Below are positions 8,760 through 17,064 of a DNA stretch of 64,000 nucleotides, one piece after another (positions within the stretch are counted from its first letter, which is position 1; each line of letters begins with the position of its first letter). The notes beneath the pieces were generated by a model. That model searched no databases. It was not told where the DNA came from and was given only the letters and a program-made list of their open reading frames with translations. Source of the stretch: Lachnospiraceae bacterium (GTDB lineage Bacteria > Bacillota > Clostridia > Lachnospirales > Lachnospiraceae); NCBI GenBank assembly GCA_017437965.1, contig JAFRWN010000143.1:1-64000 (forward strand), written 5' to 3'. A program made the translations under genes and the position numbers.

Positions 8760-8789
8760 GTGGTTTTCGCATATAGAATCAAAAACCAC
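8760..8789. repeat. Inverted repeat in the alcohol dehydrogenase leader
   Basis: GTGGTTTT (8760-8767) and AAAACCAC (8782-8789) form a perfect eight-base dyad with a 14-base centre. It lies between the predicted start site and the ribosome site, so it could be a repressor site or a leader hairpin. It does not resemble a Rex box. Confidence 0.45.
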
Positions 8790-8800
8790 ATCAAGTAGTA

Positions 8801-8828
8801 ATTATAACACTTTTTCCGGGTTTGTCAA
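8801..8828 (-). promoter_or_regulatory. Promoter for the alcohol/aldehyde dehydrogenase operon
   Basis: Minus strand -35 TTGACA (8823-8828), -10 TATAAT (8801-8806), spacer 16. Both hexamers are consensus. The -35 overlaps the last codons of the upstream lipoprotein gene. Confidence 0.75.
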
Positions 8829-10288
8829 CTGCCCACTTTCTTGAAAATCCACTTCTGCGTGCCGCCTGCACCTGCAGCGTTAAGGGTTGCCTGCTGTCCT
8901 TTCTGTTGTACGGTCAGGAGGCGTCCGCTCTCATACGGTGTCTTGATCGAGTAGCTTCCGTCAGAATTTTCAACAAGGTACCAGCTCTGGGCATCTACAT
9001 AGCCTGTGTAAATCCAGAGACCGATGGTATTGCCCTCGCTATCCCATGCATTTCCGAGATCGACAAGCTTGTCAGGGAACTCCTTAGGAGTAAGTGCAAA
9101 ATGACCATTTCCGTTGTAACGGATGTTCCATACGCATTCAGTGTCGGAAAGGGTAAGAAGCGGAGCATCAGCAAGACCGGTCAGATAGCCCTTGCCGTCT
9201 GCGGCCTTAATTGTGAAGTATCCGAGGTTGTAGCGGTTGCGCTTTGCAAGAGGCCACATCTTGGGATACATACCGACATGCTTTATGCCAGAACCATTGT
9301 TATATTCAAGCTTTCCTGTAAGAACAAGCTTATAGAACTCAAAGTAATCATAATCATTCTCGTCAGCAATATACTTCTGATAGCCAGCTGTATTTCCCTG
9401 ATATACGTGGGTGTCAGGATATTCGATGCCGAGTATGGTCTTCATCGGCTCAAGCTGGTGCATCCATTCATGTACAGCAACTGCTGTTGCATTTAAAGAA
9501 GGAGTCTCGGGATCTGCAAGAGGATAGGTTCCATCCTTCGGAAGCTGAAGATCAAAGGTCGAATAACCGATATCTGCAGTTATGTTTGCGGTCTCAAGTC
9601 CGAGCATAACATAATTTACGCCATAGCCTTCCTTGCCCTCGTTTCTCTTGGCATTCTCGTCTCCCGCTGTCTGAACGGTTGTAAGAATGGTATCATATTC
9701 ATGGTCTACTGAATATGCGTCAATTGCAGGCTGTACCGTCTCTTTTGCAAGGAAAAGCCAGTCTGCATTATCATTCTTTGTAAGAGGGGTAGCTTCATTC
9801 ACAAAGTGAAGATCTACTGTGATATCAAGGTTATGGTTGGTGATTTTTTCAACAGACTTCTCAAAGTTCAACACTACTGCCTCAAGATATGCCTTGTCGA
9901 AATCAGTCATCTGGAAATCAAGTTCATTATAGGTCACATGAGTAAAACCAAGCCACAGAACATTATACTGTACAGGCTCATCGAGGTTGGTATAATCCTC
10001 AGCGTTATACTGGGCAACAGCATCCTTTATCATCTGGTCAGTCTCTGCCGACATCTTTGCAAAAGGGTAAGACAAAGGCTCTTCTTCCTCTGCCGAGCTT
10101 TCATCACCTGAGGATGAGGAATCCGAGCTCTTAGAAGACGCGCTGTCCGACTTCTTATCGGAAGACGACTCAGCGGACGAACTGTCCGAATTTTTCTTGG
10201 AACTGCTCTCCTTTTTTCCGCATGCGCCGAAAATCAAAAGCACACAGAGAGCAAGACACAGAAAGCGTCTGAAAAATGTTTTTTTCAT
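8825..10288 (-). CDS. Lipoprotein with HExxH metallopeptidase-like core and ricin-type lectin
   Basis: This 487-aa protein starts with a lipoprotein signal (lipobox IFGAC, Cys23), then a Ser/Asp/Lys/Glu-rich stalk at about residues 27-75. The middle contains VHEWMHQLEP at about 272, an HExxH zinc-site pattern of gluzincin-like peptidases. The last ~115 residues resemble a ricin B / RICIN lectin, with two QxW marks (QSWYLV and QKWIFKK). It is the last gene of the pilus operon, 33 bases after the sortase, so it probably acts on the outer face of the membrane on a pilus or surface substrate. I recognise no named family for the core. Peptidase activity is inferred from the motif only. Confidence 0.6.
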   Translation of the reverse strand: MKKTFFRRFLCLALCVLLIFGACGKKESSSKKNSDSSSAESSSDKKSDSASSKSSDSSSSGDESSAEEEEPLSYPFAKMSAETDQMIKDAVAQYNAEDYTNLDEPVQYNVLWLGFTHVTYNELDFQMTDFDKAYLEAVVLNFEKSVEKITNHNLDITVDLHFVNEATPLTKNDNADWLFLAKETVQPAIDAYSVDHEYDTILTTVQTAGDENAKRNEGKEGYGVNYVMLGLETANITADIGYSTFDLQLPKDGTYPLADPETPSLNATAVAVHEWMHQLEPMKTILGIEYPDTHVYQGNTAGYQKYIADENDYDYFEFYKLVLTGKLEYNNGSGIKHVGMYPKMWPLAKRNRYNLGYFTIKAADGKGYLTGLADAPLLTLSDTECVWNIRYNGNGHFALTPKEFPDKLVDLGNAWDSEGNTIGLWIYTGYVDAQSWYLVENSDGSYSIKTPYESGRLLTVQQKGQQATLNAAGAGGTQKWIFKKVGS

Positions 10289-10321
10289 TAAGTTTCTCCT
10301 ATAAATTATATCTTGATTTTT

Positions 10322-11068
10322 TTAATCACATATATAACAGAACACAAGTATTCTTGTTGTGGAATCACCCTCCGAGCAGGTCGAAAGTCCCAAAATCCTT
10401 TTTCCCGCAAGCTCGGGCATCTCCACATAGTATTCCGCATTTTCCTTTACATAGGCCTCAACATCGTTAGTCTCGGTCGGGGCAAAAACATTTTTATTCT
10501 TTGCATCCGCATGCATGGACGCAAAAACCTTGAGATTATATATAATCTTGCCTTCTTTACCGACTATCAGGGTTCCTGTGGAATGGTTTTTCAGATATTT
10601 AAGGTTCAGAAAGTCATCCAGGGCTCCGAACATCTTGCCATATTCCATGTGATGACCATAGACCAGCGAATAGTCATCCGAAAAATCCGCCGCATTCCTG
10701 CTGTCGAGGAAAATACTGCCTGAAAGCGAATATTTTCCGTAAGGATCAAGATTCAGATATTTCGAATTGTCCTCACCCTGCATGACGGGATAGTCAATGT
10801 TGGTATCGTCTATCGTAAGCCAGCATACATAGTCATTGCTTATCGGCGAGTCCGCAACCGTCCCCGGATTGTCCGGCGTCGGCTTATATTTCAGAAAGCT
10901 TTTGTCGCTTGCATGGTCATATACATACCAGGTGTCATACAGGCAGTAAAGCACAATCAAAAAGAGCACGATAAATATTATCAGCAGAAGACGCTCATAA
11001 TAGTCATTCAGTTTCTTCCAGATGCGCCGCGCCCGGTCCTGCACCCTTTCGTGCGTCTTTTCCATCAT
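10322..11068 (-). CDS. Class B sortase (pilus-type)
   Basis: This 248-aa membrane transpeptidase has one N-terminal membrane segment (about residues 25-46) and a class B sortase fold. Landmarks: the IDYPVMQG strand, catalytic histidine in VYGHHMEYG (about 135), catalytic cysteine in LSTCSEG (about 229), and the arginine in STTRILVF. Class B enzymes polymerise the pilins of FCT-type streptococcal pili. The ATGA overlap with the SipA-like gene and the five upstream pilins point to pilus polymerisation through the (I/L)PTG signals of those pilins. It is the only sortase in the window, so a housekeeping anchor sortase must be elsewhere. Confidence 0.88.
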   Translation of the reverse strand: MMEKTHERVQDRARRIWKKLNDYYERLLLIIFIVLFLIVLYCLYDTWYVYDHASDKSFLKYKPTPDNPGTVADSPISNDYVCWLTIDDTNIDYPVMQGEDNSKYLNLDPYGKYSLSGSIFLDSRNAADFSDDYSLVYGHHMEYGKMFGALDDFLNLKYLKNHSTGTLIVGKEGKIIYNLKVFASMHADAKNKNVFAPTETNDVEAYVKENAEYYVEMPELAGKRILGLSTCSEGDSTTRILVFCYICD

Positions 11069-11652
11069 ATACCTCTTCTGCGCATGATAAAGATTACCTT
11101 GCCCTTTATTTCACTCTTTTTCACAGCGCCGAATTCCCTGCTGTCGGTAACCTCAGCCCTGAAATCATTGAGGATAAAGTATGAGCCTTCAGGAACAGTG
11201 TAGGGGTATTCAATTTTTGAGCCCTCGGAAGTTGTTGGATATACAACGTCCGTCGTCACATTATAGCCGTTGACCATCAGTACGTCACCCTTTATGTCGA
11301 CCACATCACCGGCCTTTGCCATTATCCTTCCGAACTTGATCTCACCATTCTTTTTATAGGCAACCTCTTCGCCCTCAGTCACTTTTCCGAGCCGCAAGAC
11401 AAGGCAGAAATCACCGTCCTTTATCATCGGGTACGAAGCATGGCTATGGTTCACATAGATTGCAACCACAAATCCCAGAAGTATCCAGAGCACAACCGCC
11501 GTTACTCCGAGCTTTATAAAAAAAGCAGCCGCAAGCTGTCCGGCGCTTTTTTTCTTGTTTACGGACTTTTCCGGTTCGGGTTTTCCTCCGGTTTCCTCCG
11601 GAGCTTCATTCGGAGTGGTTTCCTCCGTTATTTTTATTTCCTGCTCATCCAA
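11065..11652 (-). CDS. Signal peptidase I-like pilus protein lacking the Ser-Lys dyad (SipA-like)
   Basis: This 195-aa protein has a short acidic cytoplasmic tail, one membrane segment (about residues 42-65), then an S26-like domain with the KDGDFCLVLR strand and an RIMAKAGDVV segment. In signal peptidase I the nucleophilic serine lies three residues before the conserved proline. Here that residue is Ala72 (ASYP). The general-base lysine lies seven residues before the GD pair. Here it is Gly108 (FGRIMAKAGD). Both catalytic residues are thus missing, as known for SipA of streptococcal pili, a non-peptidase assembly factor. The start is a TTG at 11652 with AAAGAGGA in front. It sits between base pilin and sortase, with an ATGA overlap to the sortase. 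Confidence 0.8.
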   Translation of the reverse strand: MDEQEIKITEETTPNEAPEETGGKPEPEKSVNKKKSAGQLAAAFFIKLGVTAVVLWILLGFVVAIYVNHSHASYPMIKDGDFCLVLRLGKVTEGEEVAYKKNGEIKFGRIMAKAGDVVDIKGDVLMVNGYNVTTDVVYPTTSEGSKIEYPYTVPEGSYFILNDFRAEVTDSREFGAVKKSEIKGKVIFIMRRRGI

Positions 11653-11681
11653 GACAAAATTCCTCTTTAAACATTACTCTC

Positions 11682-12308
11682 TTATTTCTCGTCATCCTCA
11701 TCATCACTGTCATCCTTCTTTCTTGTGACGAGAAGAATAATGAAAACAACTACCATTACACCGGCAAGTACCGCATAGGCCGGAATATTGCTTTCATCAC
11801 CGGTCTTTACGGGAGGAGTCTTTGAATCCGAATCGCCATCTATCTTGTTTTTGTCCTCGTTCTCAAACTCAACCCTGTCAGGCTTTTCACCGGTAGCCTT
11901 TACGGTTGCCACAACGTTGAAATCCAGCTTCTTTTCATCAGTCTGGGTGACAAAAACCCTGACATTATATACCGTATCATCATACATGGTATCCTTGTCA
12001 TTTCCGGCTTCCTGATATACAAGATAATCATAATTTCCAGGCTCATTAATGGAAATCACAAAATAGCCCGTACCGTCCTCTTTTATCGTAAGCTTGTTTT
12101 CCTTCGGAGCGGGATACGATTCATCGGTAGATTCTATCTTTACAATATAGTTTTCAGTACGATTCCTTGAAAATTTAATGCAGTCTACAGGTATTTCGGC
12201 TTCAAGCGTTTCATTGGAGCTTCCTGCCACTGCCGTTCCCACAAAAAGACACAGAAGGAGCGCACATACTGTCGCAAAATAAGTTAAATTTTTAATAAAA
12301 TGCTTCAT
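11682..12308 (-). CDS. Small base/anchor pilin
   Basis: This 208-aa protein has a signal peptide (residues 1 to about 28) and one FctA/Spy0128-like pilin domain: KENKLTIKEDG, the NEPGNYDYLVYQ strand, and YNVRVFVTQ. Then come a charged linker, PPVKTGDESN, a membrane helix and a KK-rich tail. Its sorting signal (PPVKTG) differs from the (I/L)PTG signals of the shaft pilins, and it is the smallest and last pilin of the operon. Both facts fit a base pilin attached to peptidoglycan by another sortase. Ribosome site GAGAGGAGG. Confidence 0.8.
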   Translation of the reverse strand: MKHFIKNLTYFATVCALLLCLFVGTAVAGSSNETLEAEIPVDCIKFSRNRTENYIVKIESTDESYPAPKENKLTIKEDGTGYFVISINEPGNYDYLVYQEAGNDKDTMYDDTVYNVRVFVTQTDEKKLDFNVVATVKATGEKPDRVEFENEDKNKIDGDSDSKTPPVKTGDESNIPAYAVLAGVMVVVFIILLVTRKKDDSDDEDDEK

Positions 12309-12340
12309 AGTGCGCCTCCTCTCTGTATTTTTGCGCTTAA

Positions 12341-14122
12341 TTATTCTTCATCATCATTTCTTCTGCGTGCCGCAAAGATGATCACTCCACTACCGAATAC
12401 TACAGCAAGTGCTGCAACCGGAAGTACGTGCATGATGATACCGGTAGGGATGGTACCCTTCTTTTCGTTGTTGAAGGTAGCTGAAACATCAGCTGCCATA
12501 TATGAGTCAGAAATACTTGCTTTAACGGCTTTATCTTCGGTTGCGACGGCAAGTTCTATCACATCCGTAGAATCTTCATTGCCATCCATGTAATCATAGC
12601 CATCTTCTTTTTCCATCTTAACGGTAGGCTTGTAATCCTCGCTGTACTCCAAAAGCTCATACGCAACGCCCTCGGGAAGTCCGAGAATGGTTATGAACTG
12701 GTCAGCCTGAAGGTAGAAATCATAACCCTCTTTAAGCTGCTTGCCGCTCACATAGGTAAATTCCGCATTATTATCATTGTCGGCATCAAAAGCTGTGGCT
12801 GCATTTGCGGTATAAATGGTCTTTTTGCTGTAAGCTGTTGCGCTGTTAGGCTTTTCGGTATCTTCTTTCCATGAACTGTTAACAACCTGAGTGCTGTCAT
12901 CGCTTATGGCAAAGATCATGTCATCTTCAAGCGAAGCGGTAGTTACCTTCAAGGTAAATTTGAAGAACTGGTCGTTTGAAGCCTGGTTTCCGCTGACGGT
13001 CTTTTTGAAAGTAAGGTCATTGGACTTGTAAAGATTTCTGATGCCTTCCGATTTTATCGCTTCAGCTACCTCGGCACCGTTAGCTCCCCCGTTACCCGAA
13101 GGATTCAAATGATCAAGACCATCCTCCATTGAATCGGCAGTAGGATTAGCATTAATTACAGGAGCAGCAGCCGGAGCCTCGTCTGTAAGCATTCCAAGAT
13201 ACATCACATAACCGGCAATACGGAGGTCGTACTGCTTTTTGTCATCCGAAGCCTTTACATAGGTCGCATCCTCAACATAGACATCAAGGGTACGGAAACC
13301 GAAGGCCTCGCTGCTTTTTCTCGTTACATCATCTTCGATGGCGTCTGAATCGGAATCAGCCTCAATGATAAGATAGCGGTAGATTCCGGGCTCGGTAAAG
13401 CCACAATTTGAGAAATCCATCTGAACTGTCTTGATTGCAAAGTAGGTATTTACATCCGAATCAGTACCCTTTCCCTTTGCTACATTGTTGATAAGCACAT
13501 TATCTAAAGCCGCAGCAGCGCTTCCCTCAGCCGGAAGATTTACTGCCTGGGGCTGATATTCGAGAATGAAAGCCCCGTATGGAGTCAACTCGGTTACAGG
13601 ATTATCATAAAGTCCGGAGTTATCATCCGAGTCCTTCCTTGAAACATAACCCGCATTACTGCTTCTGACAAAATCAGTGCCCGAAACATTTTCAAGCTTA
13701 TAGACAATTTTGTCAGGATTTATTCCTTCCTTGACCTGAAGGGTCTTAAGTTCGGTTCCATCATAGCTTGCAGGAACCTCATCTCCCGGCATAACGGAAA
13801 ACTTGAAGCTTGCAGCCGGTATATTAGTTCCGTCCTCAATCTCAAGAACCTTTTTGAATTCCGTTGCATTGTAGGATATGATCGCATCGCTCTCAATCGT
13901 GGCGCCCTTAATGTTATTGTAATCCACCTTGTTTGTAAGATATGCGTCATTTAAAGCCACGGCGTTTGCGTCGACAACTGTTGTGCCGTTGGACGCGCCG
14001 ATAACGCCTGCATAGCTTATCGCATCGGTTGACTCAGCCCTTGCGGCAGGAAGCAGCGCAGTGCCCTGCATAAGAAGTGCTGCTGCAAGCATGGTTGCTG
14101 TTATCTTTTTGAATTTCCTCAT
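12341..14122 (-). CDS. Shaft pilin B' (FctA/Spy0128-like)
   Basis: This 593-aa secreted protein has a signal peptide ending near AARAES (residue 31). The N-terminal pilin domain contains FKKVLEIEDGTNIP (about 89-102), EPGIYRYLIIEA, RTLDVYVE and a DLRIAGYVMY strand. The second domain starts at DLTFKKTVSGNQASND and ends at SATFNNEKKG. Next come the sorting signal TIPTG, a hydrophobic helix and an RRR tail. The Lys in the first strand and the Glu or Asn in the last strand of each domain are placed as in intramolecular isopeptide bonds of streptococcal T1 pilin. It pairs with A' at 14134 as a second copy of the A-B arrangement. It lacks the four N-terminal-domain cysteines of pilin B. Confidence 0.85.
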   Translation of the reverse strand: MRKFKKITATMLAAALLMQGTALLPAARAESTDAISYAGVIGASNGTTVVDANAVALNDAYLTNKVDYNNIKGATIESDAIISYNATEFKKVLEIEDGTNIPAASFKFSVMPGDEVPASYDGTELKTLQVKEGINPDKIVYKLENVSGTDFVRSSNAGYVSRKDSDDNSGLYDNPVTELTPYGAFILEYQPQAVNLPAEGSAAAALDNVLINNVAKGKGTDSDVNTYFAIKTVQMDFSNCGFTEPGIYRYLIIEADSDSDAIEDDVTRKSSEAFGFRTLDVYVEDATYVKASDDKKQYDLRIAGYVMYLGMLTDEAPAAAPVINANPTADSMEDGLDHLNPSGNGGANGAEVAEAIKSEGIRNLYKSNDLTFKKTVSGNQASNDQFFKFTLKVTTASLEDDMIFAISDDSTQVVNSSWKEDTEKPNSATAYSKKTIYTANAATAFDADNDNNAEFTYVSGKQLKEGYDFYLQADQFITILGLPEGVAYELLEYSEDYKPTVKMEKEDGYDYMDGNEDSTDVIELAVATEDKAVKASISDSYMAADVSATFNNEKKGTIPTGIIMHVLPVAALAVVFGSGVIIFAARRRNDDEE

Positions 14123-14133
14123 TGTATTACCTC

Positions 14134-15459
14134 TTATACTTCCTCGTTCTCTTCCTTCTTAGCCATGCGGACGGTGAGTACCGAAATTCCGCCGATGAAA
14201 AGAAGCGCAATTACAACGATAGGAACAACCTTCATGTTAACGCCAGTAGGGATCTTGCCTTCCTTGGTGTTGGTGAAGGTAATCTCGTTGGCTTTCTTCA
14301 TACCTTTACCGCTTCCGGTTCCGCTGTTAAGTACGATGATTCTTTCAGTGTCATCAATCTCACCTTGTTCGGATGCATCGGTAACGCTCTGGGTAATAAC
14401 TGTTGTATACCCTGCTTTGGAAAGCTTTCCTTCAGTGTCATTTTCTTTTACGGAGTAGAAACTTCCTTCCGCAAGACCAAACACTCTGATGCTCTGACCA
14501 TGCTGAAGCTCGAAAGTAAGCGATCCATTACCGTCGGCGTCAAGAGCTATCTGAGGAGCGGTGGTACTGATCCCATTGTTATGATCATCATTGATAACCA
14601 TATTGGAAATGTCAAGCGTAAGCTTTGCATTGGGTGTACCATTGCTGATTTCAAGAGTAAAGCTGAAGAAATCTGACTTGCTTGCCTGGTTTCCGGAAAC
14701 CTTCTTCATGACAGTAAGGTCAACGCTTGGATACTTGTTAACTACGATATCATCCTTAGTTGCTCCGGAAGGACGCGAAGCGGGATCATTATTTCCGGGA
14801 GCTTCCGTTATATTTCCATCATACATTACATATCCGTCAACAACAAGATCATAGACGCTTCCGCTTGTTGTTCCGCTGGGATCCGTATCGGAAACATAAA
14901 CATCAATAGTCTTATATTCACCATGCTTGATTCCAAAGCCGGTTGTCGGATTCTCAGTGATATAGTAACGATAAACACCGGGTTTTTCAAAAGCAACGTC
15001 AGTAAAATCAATTACTACACTCTTCTTGGCATACTTGGTTCCTGACTCAAATCCTTCAAGATTTTCCGCACCCGAATCACCGAAGCTCACATCGGCACTT
15101 GCACCGGAGAAAGAAATGTTATAACTTCCGCTTGAACCATCAACACCATCTTCTGCAACATAAAGCTTTACTTTTTGGGGATCAGGTCCGCTAAAAACCT
15201 GAAGTGAGTTTGAGGTAGCATCAATATCATCAATAGGCGCAGTCACTTCAAAATTAAAGACTGCTGTGGGAGGTATGATATCATTTTCCTCAATGATAAG
15301 ATACTTATCAAATCCGGCACCAGATGTACCACTGGTAGGATTATAAGTGTTTTCATTTGTAAGGCCTCCTGCTGCCAGTGCAGGAATTGCTGCCAACACT
15401 ATCAGTGCCATCGCTGCTATTATGGCGATTATTCTGTTTCTCAGTCTCTTATTCTTCAT
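14134..15459 (-). CDS. Shaft pilin A' (FctA/Spy0128-like)
   Basis: This 441-aa pilin begins MKNKRLRNRIIAI with a long hydrophobic signal segment ending near PALAAG. Domain 1 holds FDKYLIIEENDIIPPTAVFNF, KPGVYRYYITE and KTIDVYVSD. Domain 2 begins SVDLTVMKKVSGNQASK and ends EITFTNTKEG. The sorting signal is KIPTG, followed by a membrane helix and a KK-rich tail. The start at 15459 is chosen because AAAAGGAG precedes it. An in-frame TTG at 15477 lies upstream of that ribosome site. The N-terminus and the C-terminal helix (ISVLTVRMA) are almost the same as in pilin A (17065-18378), so the two are recent paralogues. Confidence 0.85.
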   Translation of the reverse strand: MKNKRLRNRIIAIIAAMALIVLAAIPALAAGGLTNENTYNPTSGTSGAGFDKYLIIEENDIIPPTAVFNFEVTAPIDDIDATSNSLQVFSGPDPQKVKLYVAEDGVDGSSGSYNISFSGASADVSFGDSGAENLEGFESGTKYAKKSVVIDFTDVAFEKPGVYRYYITENPTTGFGIKHGEYKTIDVYVSDTDPSGTTSGSVYDLVVDGYVMYDGNITEAPGNNDPASRPSGATKDDIVVNKYPSVDLTVMKKVSGNQASKSDFFSFTLEISNGTPNAKLTLDISNMVINDDHNNGISTTAPQIALDADGNGSLTFELQHGQSIRVFGLAEGSFYSVKENDTEGKLSKAGYTTVITQSVTDASEQGEIDDTERIIVLNSGTGSGKGMKKANEITFTNTKEGKIPTGVNMKVVPIVVIALLFIGGISVLTVRMAKKEENEEV

Positions 15460-15538
15460 TTTCGTTCTCCTTTTCAAGTTTATATGTTAGTCTATATATA
15501 TTTAATGTTTTTTCAACATAATGTTTTCTTAAGCTCTT

Positions 15539-17050
15539 TTATTCTTCCTCACGCTTTTTAAATACAAGCACCAGAACGCCTGTCATAAGCACTGCGCCGA
15601 GTACGATGACCGAAACAAGTGGAAGCTTAACGCCTGTCGGGATCACACCTGCACGTGAGTTTGTGAAATCCAGGGTTACGTCATCCGTAAGTGAAGGATC
15701 CAGTACTTCGTTTACTTTCGTGTCATCAAGCAGGTCCTCATCATCGGTGTCATCATCGAAGGTTTCCTTTTCATCCTTATCATCACCGGTAAGCAGGATT
15801 TCGGGATCATAATCCTCTTCGTTCTCGGAGAGACTATAAATTGCCTTGTCCGGAATTCCTCTGACTACGATTTTCTGACCATGCTGCAGGTAGAAGCTCT
15901 GGCTGAGCTCACCCTTGGAATCTGCTGTCAGAACGGTAGGCTGTTCAACATCGTCAGTGATAACCGTGGTAGCCGCGTTGGGATTTTTGGAAATCGTCAC
16001 GTCTGCATCACCGTCTGTGGTCGAATCATCCTGGTCGTCGGCATAGGATACATCCAAAACAGTACCCGGTCCCACATTTCCGATTTCAAGTGTGAACGCG
16101 AAATACTTATCGCGTGAACCCTGGTTACCTTCAACTTTCTTTGAGAAAGTAAGGTCATGAGTGTTGTATTCATTTTCAAAGCCGACCGACTTGGCAGCAT
16201 CCTTGACTTCCTTGCCGTTGGTTGACTTGCTGGTTGTGCCATCCTCAAGCTTTACAGTATCGTCAACTTCATTTGCAGTCACTGTTGTGTCGTTTGAAGG
16301 ACCATCGGTAACAACTCCCTGGTAGAGTACGAAGCCGGAAACCGCAAGCACGGGATTTTCATTGGCATCCACACCGGCATCGATAACATATACATCAAGA
16401 GTTCTCTTGCAATTGTCATCGCCTGTTACGTTAGGATCGCAAATGATTCCGTTCACGCTGTCATCAGTCTTGATATAACTTTCGGTAATGATGTAACGAT
16501 AAATTCCTGGCTCATCAAAGCCGACTTTGGAAAAATCAAGACTTACGGATTTTGTTGCGGTATACTGGGTATCGCTCTCCTTCGATCCCGCACGGTTATC
16601 GGTTATGGTCACATAGTCACCATCCTCATCGGGAGCTGCGCTGTCCTTTGCCTGAGCTGCATATTCAATGGCTCCGATCATAACCGAACCCGCGCTCTGA
16701 TTTTCGTTCTTCCAGACAATCGCATCAGGATTAACGCCCTTGATAACCGCAAGCGTATCAGCGGTTGCATCGCACACGAGCCTTTCATTATCCGAACTGC
16801 AATGATCTGCATCCGGTACATCAGCCGTAAAACCAAATGCAACATTCGGTATGTTCGCTCCGTTTTCGATGATCAGATTTTTCTTGATCACCGTAACGGG
16901 CTCGTAGGCCAGACCGTTGGTTTCGTCGTTGTCGTCGTCAACCACGAGTACTTCGCTGTACTTTTTCTCTGCTGCAGCAGGCGAAAGAATCGTTGTAAAC
17001 ATTGCTACCGAAGCGACAAGGGTTTTAAAAATCAAGCTTTTCTTTTTCAT
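15539..17050 (-). CDS. Shaft pilin B (FctA/Spy0128-like), cysteine-containing
   Basis: This 503-aa secreted pilin has a signal peptide ending near PAAAEKK. Domain 1 contains VIKKNLIIENGANIP, EPGIYRYIITES and KRTLDVYVID. Domain 2 starts HDLTFSKKVEGNQGSRD and ends DVTLDFTNSRAG. The sorting signal VIPTG, a helix and a KKREEE tail follow. The last ~50 residues before the final strand are very acidic (DDDTDDEDLLDD). Four cysteines lie in domain 1 (HCSS, LVCDA, IICDP, DNCKR), enough for two disulfides; pilins A and A' lack them. Ribosome site GAGGGGGG. It is part of the A-B-A'-B' series. Confidence 0.85.
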   Translation of the reverse strand: MKKKSLIFKTLVASVAMFTTILSPAAAEKKYSEVLVVDDDNDETNGLAYEPVTVIKKNLIIENGANIPNVAFGFTADVPDADHCSSDNERLVCDATADTLAVIKGVNPDAIVWKNENQSAGSVMIGAIEYAAQAKDSAAPDEDGDYVTITDNRAGSKESDTQYTATKSVSLDFSKVGFDEPGIYRYIITESYIKTDDSVNGIICDPNVTGDDNCKRTLDVYVIDAGVDANENPVLAVSGFVLYQGVVTDGPSNDTTVTANEVDDTVKLEDGTTSKSTNGKEVKDAAKSVGFENEYNTHDLTFSKKVEGNQGSRDKYFAFTLEIGNVGPGTVLDVSYADDQDDSTTDGDADVTISKNPNAATTVITDDVEQPTVLTADSKGELSQSFYLQHGQKIVVRGIPDKAIYSLSENEEDYDPEILLTGDDKDEKETFDDDTDDEDLLDDTKVNEVLDPSLTDDVTLDFTNSRAGVIPTGVKLPLVSVIVLGAVLMTGVLVLVFKKREEE

Positions 17051-17064
17051 ATCATTTCCCCCCT

